DNA of 64,000 nucleotides from positions 1,008,429 to 1,072,428 of the forward strand of contig NZ_JAIQZJ010000001.1 in NCBI RefSeq assembly GCF_020073815.1. The letters run 5' to 3'. The stretch comes from Nocardioides mangrovi (GTDB lineage Bacteria; Actinomycetota; Actinomycetes; Propionibacteriales; Nocardioidaceae). The notes below the pieces were generated by a model that did no database searches, had not been told where the DNA came from, and was given only the letters and a program-made list of their open reading frames with translations. This document shows positions 52,677 through 64,000 of the stretch, one piece after another (position 1 is the stretch's first letter; every line of letters begins with the position of its first letter). The position numbers were made by a program, and so were the translations under genes.

Positions 52677-53288
52677 TCACCCCGGGCGCAGGGCGGTCCG
52701 CAACGACCGGCGCAACCAGGCGGCGTACCGCTCGACGGTCCAGCCGCGCTGCTGCACGAAGGCGAGGTAGGTCTCGGCCAGGGTGAGCACGTAGACCTCG
52801 TCGACGGCGTCCGCCCCCACCGGCCCGGACGCCAGGAGCCGGACGACCTCGCGCGACGTCGCGGCGTGCCCCTCCTTGGCCGCGTCCACCAGCCGGCGCA
52901 GCTCGTCGTCCTGCTCGGCACCCGCGGTCATCACCGGCACCAGCGGCGCCATCGGTTGGAGCGCCGTGCACGCGAAGGACACCAAGCGGTCCAGCCGGAG
53001 CTCGAGGTCGGGCTCCAGGTCGAGCCGCAGGTCGGCGAAGGCCGTGGGCAGGTCCACGCCTCCCTCGAAGCTCGCGCGACGGAAGGCCGCCATGAACAGG
53101 CCCGGCTTGCCGCCGAAGGCCTTGGCGACCAGCTCGACGGAGACCCCCGCCCGGTCGGCGACCGCGGCGACCGTGGTGCCGCCCCAGCCGCGCTCCGCGA
53201 ACATCGCCGCCGCGATGTCGGCGACCCGGTCGCGGCGCCCCTGGGCGGCCGCCCGCCGGCCGGCTGCGTCGTAGGAGCGCTTCGTCAC
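52677..53288 (-). CDS. TetR-family transcriptional regulator
   Basis: 203 residues. VADIAAAMFAERGWGGTTVAAVADRAGVSVELVAKAFGGKPGLF is the N-terminal TetR helix-turn-helix. The C-terminal ligand domain has no assignable inducer. Upstream 225 bases to the guaB3-like start are non-coding. It is divergent from the sigma factor gene. Confidence 0.92.
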   Translation of the reverse strand: MTKRSYDAAGRRAAAQGRRDRVADIAAAMFAERGWGGTTVAAVADRAGVSVELVAKAFGGKPGLFMAAFRRASFEGGVDLPTAFADLRLDLEPDLELRLDRLVSFACTALQPMAPLVPVMTAGAEQDDELRRLVDAAKEGHAATSREVVRLLASGPVGADAVDEVYVLTLAETYLAFVQQRGWTVERYAAWLRRSLRTALRPG

Positions 53289-53404
53289 GGCCAGATCCTA
53301 GGTCCGCGGGTGGTCCGCGGGTCGGTCTCCGGGTCGGGGCAACCTCCGAGGTGGTCCAGGTGGTCGGGCAGGGTATGGAGGCCCTGACGATCTCGGGAGG
53401 CGAC

Positions 53405-53896
53405 GTGGCGGTGGTGGAGTTCGACGACTTCGTCGCCGCCCGCTCGACCGGGCTGCTGCGGACGGCGTACCTGCTCACCCGCGACCACGCCCTGGCCGAG
53501 GACCTGCTGCAGACCGCGCTGACGAAGGCGTGGTTCTCGTGGTCGCGGATCCAGGGCGACCCCGAGCCCTACGTGCGCAAGATCCTGGTCAACACGTTCG
53601 CGTCCTGGTGGCGGCGCAAGTGGAACGGCGAGCACGCCCACGCCGACGTGCCCGAGCCGGAGCCCCCGGCCTCGTCCGGGGACGACGACCGGCACGACCT
53701 CTGGACGGCGATGGGCCGGCTGCCCCGACGGCAGCGCGCGGTGATCGTGCTGCGCTTCGTCGAGGACCTCAGCGAGGCGGAGACCGCCCGGCTGCTGGGC
53801 ATCTCGCCCGGCACCGTGAAGAGCCAGACCAGCAAGGCGCTCGCGAAGCTGCGGATCGACCCCGCGCTCGCGAGCCGCGAGGAGGACCTCCGATGA
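53405..53896 (+). CDS. SigE-subfamily ECF-like sigma factor
   Basis: 163 residues from GTG 53405, which has GGGAGG four bases upstream; ATGs at 53351 and 53375 would add a non-conserved leader. Region 2: LLRTAYLLTRDHALAEDLLQTALTKAWFSW; region 4: RLPRRQRAVIVLRFVEDLSEAETARLLGISPGTVKSQTSKAL. This is the SigE (ECF41-like actinobacterial) family. The next gene, overlapping by 4 bases, encodes a membrane protein that is its likely partner. Confidence 0.92.
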   Translation: MAVVEFDDFVAARSTGLLRTAYLLTRDHALAEDLLQTALTKAWFSWSRIQGDPEPYVRKILVNTFASWWRRKWNGEHAHADVPEPEPPASSGDDDRHDLWTAMGRLPRRQRAVIVLRFVEDLSEAETARLLGISPGTVKSQTSKALAKLRIDPALASREEDLR

Positions 53897-55095
53897 GCAC
53901 GCTCCGCGATCTCCGCACCGTCCTCGTCGAGCGCGCCGACGCCCTCGACGATCCCGACCGCTACATCCGTCCGGTCGCCGTCCGGGCCCGGATCCGCACC
54001 GCCCGCCGGCGGCGGACCGGCGTGGTCGCGGTCGCCGTCGCGGCCACGGTGGTCCTGGCCGCTGTCGTCGTGGGAGCGGTCCGCGCCCCGGCCGGGATCC
54101 AGCCCGCCGACGTCGCGGGCGTCGAGGTGCCCGGGTCGATCCAGGTGCTCGGATTCCCCTACGACCGCGACCACACCGCGACCCTCGGGAGTGACGACCA
54201 GGACCGACTCGGCGAGACCGACCGGGAGCGCGCGGTCGTGCTGGTCGGCAGCGGCCTCGGCGACGGCTCGGCGACCTTGTTCGCCGACAGCGAGGCCGTC
54301 GCCCGGGTCCGGTCGGGCAGCCAGACCTCCGTGCCGGTGTCGGTCAACGCCCCCGACGCCGTCCTGCGGATCCGGTACGACGGCACTCCGGTCGGCGCCC
54401 GGGCCGGCGTGGCGGTCTACGAGTCGACCGGCGAGCTGGCGGCCGGCGTCAGCGACGGGGAGTCGGTCTTCCGCGAGAGCTATGCCGGCCAGCCCCTGCT
54501 GGGCGCGGCCTTCGCCGACGAGGGCGCGCCGAGCGTCGACTTCCAGGCCGACGGCGCGGGCTCGATGCGGTTCGTCACCTCCTGCGACAGCGAGGGGCAC
54601 TACTACGTCAACGTCGACGTCGACGGGAAGCCGGCGCTGGCGATCGGCTGCAGCGGCACCTGGGCCGACGCCGCCTCCGGCAGCGCCGGCACGCTCGACC
54701 ACCTGGACCCGGGGACGCACGACGTCCACGTCTACCTCTCGGACGACGGCAAGGACGGCACGCCGATCGCGGTCGACGGCGTCAGGTTCGGCGCCGCCGT
54801 CTACGCCGAGGACGACACCGTCGAGTACGCCGGTCGCGCCTGGCGCCTCGTCGCCACCCGCCACCCCGAGGACGGCCGCACGACGGTCGACACCACGGAC
54901 GGCGACGTGCTGCTCGGGGTCGCCGGGCGTGGCAACCACACGCTCTTCTGGACGGGGCAGCTCAGCAAGGGCCGCTCCCTCTCCCAGATGCGCGGCTACG
55001 GCAGCACGCTGGCCGGGGTCCTCGTCGCCGGCGACGTCTACCAGGTGCGCGCCGCCCGGCCCGACGTCGCGATCCGGGTCTACCGGCCGGAGTAG
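53893..55095 (+). CDS. Membrane-anchored sigma-partner-like protein of unknown fold
   Basis: 400 residues. A cytoplasmic stretch of 42 residues rich in Arg (RARIRTARRRR) that could contact the sigma factor, one membrane helix (GVVAVAVAATVVLAAVVVGAV), then a 335-residue extracytoplasmic beta-rich domain. ATG 53893 overlaps the sigma stop (ATGA). No zinc-binding anti-sigma motif is visible, so the anti-sigma role is inferred from position. Confidence 0.7.
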   Translation: MSTLRDLRTVLVERADALDDPDRYIRPVAVRARIRTARRRRTGVVAVAVAATVVLAAVVVGAVRAPAGIQPADVAGVEVPGSIQVLGFPYDRDHTATLGSDDQDRLGETDRERAVVLVGSGLGDGSATLFADSEAVARVRSGSQTSVPVSVNAPDAVLRIRYDGTPVGARAGVAVYESTGELAAGVSDGESVFRESYAGQPLLGAAFADEGAPSVDFQADGAGSMRFVTSCDSEGHYYVNVDVDGKPALAIGCSGTWADAASGSAGTLDHLDPGTHDVHVYLSDDGKDGTPIAVDGVRFGAAVYAEDDTVEYAGRAWRLVATRHPEDGRTTVDTTDGDVLLGVAGRGNHTLFWTGQLSKGRSLSQMRGYGSTLAGVLVAGDVYQVRAARPDVAIRVYRPE

Positions 55096-55101
55096 CCGGG
55101 G

Positions 55102-56943
55102 TCAGGCCGTGTGGTGCACCTCCTGGAGCCCGTAGACGGGGGTGTCGATGCCCTCGAACCGAGCCTTGAGCTGCAGGGCCAGGTAGAGCGAGTAGTGGCG
55201 GGACTGGTGGAGGTTGCCGCCGTGCATCCAGAGGTGCTCGACGTTCGTCGGCTTCCACATGTTGCGCTGTTCGCCCTCCCAGGGCCCCGGGTCCTTCGTC
55301 GTCTCCGACCCCAGGCCCCAGCACTTGCCGAGCCGGTCGGCCGTCTCCTGGTCGATGAGGTCGGCGACCCACCCGTTCATCGAGTTGTAGCCGGTCGCGA
55401 AGACCACGACGTCGGCGGGCAGCTCGGTGCCGTCCTCGAGCACCACGGCGTCCTCGGTGAGGTGCGTGACCTGGCCGTGGGCGAGCCGCACCTCGCCGTC
55501 GGCGACCAGCTCGGCCGCGCCGACGTCGATGTAGTAGCCCGACCCGCGGCGCAGGTACTTCATGAACAGCCCGGACCCGTCGTCGCCCCAGTCGAGCCAG
55601 AAGCCCGACCTCTCGAGCCGGTCGTAGAAGTCCTTGTCCCGCGCGGCCATCGCCTCGTACGCCGGGATCTGGAAGGTGTGCAGGATCCGGTAGGGCAGCG
55701 ACGCGAAGATCAGGTCGGCCTTCTCGGTCGTGACGCCGGCGGCGAGCGCCCGCTCCGAGTAGAGATCGCCCAGCCCGATGTCCATGAGGCTGTCGCTCTT
55801 CACGATGTGCGTCGACGAACGCTGCACCATCGTGACGTCGGCGTCGTTCTCCCACAGCGCCCCGCAGATGTCGAAGGCGGAGTTGTTGCTGCCGATCACG
55901 ACCGCCCGCTTGCCGCGGTAGGCGTCCGGACCGGGGTGTGCCGAGGAGTGGTGCACGTCGCCGCGGAACGTCTCGATCCCGGGCACGTCGGGCATCCGCG
56001 CCTTCCCGCTCATGCCCGTGGCGAAGACCAGCTGCGTCGGCCGCAGCGTCAGGGGGCGTCCCTCCCGCTCGAGCTCGACCGTCCACTCACCGGTCTCGTC
56101 CGACCAGGTCGCCGACCGCACCTCGGTGCTCGACCAGTACGGCACCTCCATGACCTTCACGTACGACTCGAGCCAGTCGCCGATCTTGTCCTTGGGCGCG
56201 AAGACCGGCCAGTTGTCGGGGAACTTCAGGTAGGGCAGGTGGTCGTACCAGACCGGGTCGTGCAGGCAGAGGGACTTGTAGCGGTTGCGCCACTGGTCCC
56301 CCGGCCGCGGGTGCTTGTCGACGACGAGGGTCGGGACGCCGAGCTGGCGCAGCCGCGAGCCGAGGGCGATGCCGCCCTGCCCGCCGCCGACCACGAGGAC
56401 GTACGGCTGGGTGGTGCTGCCGAGGCTCTCCGCCTCGTCCTGGCGGCGCTCCTTCCAGGTGCGGCGGTGCTTGTCGGCGCCGTGCTCGGCGCCCATCGGC
56501 CGATGGGTGCCGCGCGGCTCCTCGTGCCCCTTCAGCTCGTAGAGCGCGGTGAGCAGCGTCCAGGCGCGGTCCTCGCCGTCCTCCTCCACCAGCCGGAGCA
56601 GCCCGTTCGCCCGACCGACCGCCGTCTCGAAGCCGATCCACGCGGTGACGACGCCGTCGGCCTCCTCCGGCGCCTCGGTCGTCGCGAAGCCGGTCGCGGC
56701 GGTCCCGGCCGCGCGAGAGGTCACCAGGTCGGCGACCTGGTCCCGCCCCTCGACCGTCTTGAGGTTCCAGGTGAAGGCGACGAGGTCGCGCCAGTAGCAC
56801 TCGGTGGCGAAGAGCGCCGCCACCGCATCGGCGTCGGCGGCGCCCAGGCCGCGCTCGAAGGCCGACAGCCACGCGTCGACCCGGGCCTGCGGACCGGGTG
56901 CGGCGGTTGCGGTCCCGGTGTCCGGGTCCAACGTCTGGGTCAT
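55102..56943 (-). CDS. Flavin-containing monooxygenase with N-terminal NTF2-like domain
   Basis: 613 residues from ATG 56943 (GGAGG five bases upstream). Residues 20-150 form an NTF2/SnoaL-like alpha+beta cone; LVVGGGQGGIALGSRLRQLG (about 185-205) is the FAD site; FRGDVHHSSAHPG is the FMO fingerprint region; VIGSNNSAFDICGALWE the NADP site; VVFATGYNSM the C-terminal motif. Full FMO length plus the extra domain. Oxygenates ketones, amines or sulfur compounds; substrate unknown. Divergent from a GAF regulator. Confidence 0.9.
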   Translation of the reverse strand: MTQTLDPDTGTATAAPGPQARVDAWLSAFERGLGAADADAVAALFATECYWRDLVAFTWNLKTVEGRDQVADLVTSRAAGTAATGFATTEAPEEADGVVTAWIGFETAVGRANGLLRLVEEDGEDRAWTLLTALYELKGHEEPRGTHRPMGAEHGADKHRRTWKERRQDEAESLGSTTQPYVLVVGGGQGGIALGSRLRQLGVPTLVVDKHPRPGDQWRNRYKSLCLHDPVWYDHLPYLKFPDNWPVFAPKDKIGDWLESYVKVMEVPYWSSTEVRSATWSDETGEWTVELEREGRPLTLRPTQLVFATGMSGKARMPDVPGIETFRGDVHHSSAHPGPDAYRGKRAVVIGSNNSAFDICGALWENDADVTMVQRSSTHIVKSDSLMDIGLGDLYSERALAAGVTTEKADLIFASLPYRILHTFQIPAYEAMAARDKDFYDRLERSGFWLDWGDDGSGLFMKYLRRGSGYYIDVGAAELVADGEVRLAHGQVTHLTEDAVVLEDGTELPADVVVFATGYNSMNGWVADLIDQETADRLGKCWGLGSETTKDPGPWEGEQRNMWKPTNVEHLWMHGGNLHQSRHYSLYLALQLKARFEGIDTPVYGLQEVHHTA

Positions 56944-57023
56944 CGGGTCCTCCAGGTGCTCGGGGCCACCCGGTCGCGTGGCCGTCGTCACAGCAGACAC
57001 CGGGCCGCGGGCGGCCGCGAGCG

Positions 57024-57039
57024 TTGCAGCGCGTTGCAA
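57024..57039. promoter_or_regulatory. Palindromic operator between the monooxygenase and GAF regulator genes
   Basis: TTGCAGCGCGTTGCAA is palindromic at 14 of 16 positions. It is 81 bases upstream of the monooxygenase start and 67 bases upstream of the regulator start, the natural site for the GAF regulator to bind. Confidence 0.6.
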
Positions 57040-57105
57040 ACCGAGACGGGTCGACCTGTGGCGTGGCTCACACGAGCGACCTATCCTCCGATCAGGAGGA
57101 GCGCC

Positions 57106-59801
<2,696 letters not shown>

Positions 59802-59818
59802 CTACCGTCGGGGTGGGG

Positions 59819-63998
<4,180 letters not shown>

Positions 63999-64000
63999 GG

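Overview
The window is GC-rich chromosomal DNA from an actinobacterium, probably a Nocardioides-like member of the Nocardioidaceae (inference from the tadB/tadC/tadE set, paired guaB and guaB-like genes, a LigD/Ku repair locus, a c-di-AMP riboswitch before an NlpC/P60 gene, and codon use). One segment, about 9,031-23,895, is less GC-rich and has the gene content of a mobile element.

Layout. 1-5,374: envelope polysaccharide and membrane genes (polytopic glycosyltransferase-like protein cut by the window edge, flippase-like protein, methyltransferase, GT2 glycosyltransferase, a second polytopic protein). 5,315-8,605 plus 23,887-24,744: a Tad/Flp pilus operon read leftward. Its motor ATPase gene (cpaF/tadA) is split by a 14.86 kb integrated island. 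24,886-30,009: a secreted NlpC/P60 hydrolase under a c-di-AMP riboswitch and a three-gene ABC transporter. 30,052-34,209: HAD phosphatase, a two-component system whose kinase has an eroded ATP-binding domain, and a SipW-type signal peptidase with a TasA/CalY-like substrate. 34,364-37,924: NHEJ genes (LigD-type polymerase, ATP-dependent ligase, Ku) with an L,D-transpeptidase embedded. 38,001-41,736: aldehyde dehydrogenase, a conserved unknown and an APH-fold kinase. 42,035-42,985: an AbiEi/nuclease-like gene framed by palindromes. 43,083-46,678: glpD, a flavin/F420-type oxidoreductase, a nitrilase-family amidohydrolase, RNase HI. 46,836-51,269: a secreted M1-type metallopeptidase with nine Ig-like repeats. 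51,345-62,261: guaB3-like gene, TetR regulator, SigE-like sigma factor with membrane partner, NTF2-FMO monooxygenase with a divergent GAF regulator, guaB, an ACT-GNAT protein and another polytopic protein. 62,352-63,908: groEL, whose 3' end is lost in a poly-G stretch that looks like an assembly artefact.

The island is the most unusual part. It carries a large serine recombinase at its left end, a leftward operon with an Xis/MerR-like protein, a P-loop primase/helicase-like protein and a P27-like small terminase, an iteron array that looks like a replication origin, and a rightward operon behind two mirror-image operators. It has no capsid, tail, portal or large terminase gene. This is the gene logic of a phage satellite (PICI-like). 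Its cargo looks defensive: an Eco29kI-like GIY-YIG restriction enzyme with its C5-cytosine methyltransferase, a Vsr mismatch endonuclease, and an unrecognised 455-residue protein with a strong internal start. Its right end holds repeated RNA-like stem-loop modules and a 54-residue membrane protein. Excision would restore cpaF, so the island may act as a switch on pilus production.
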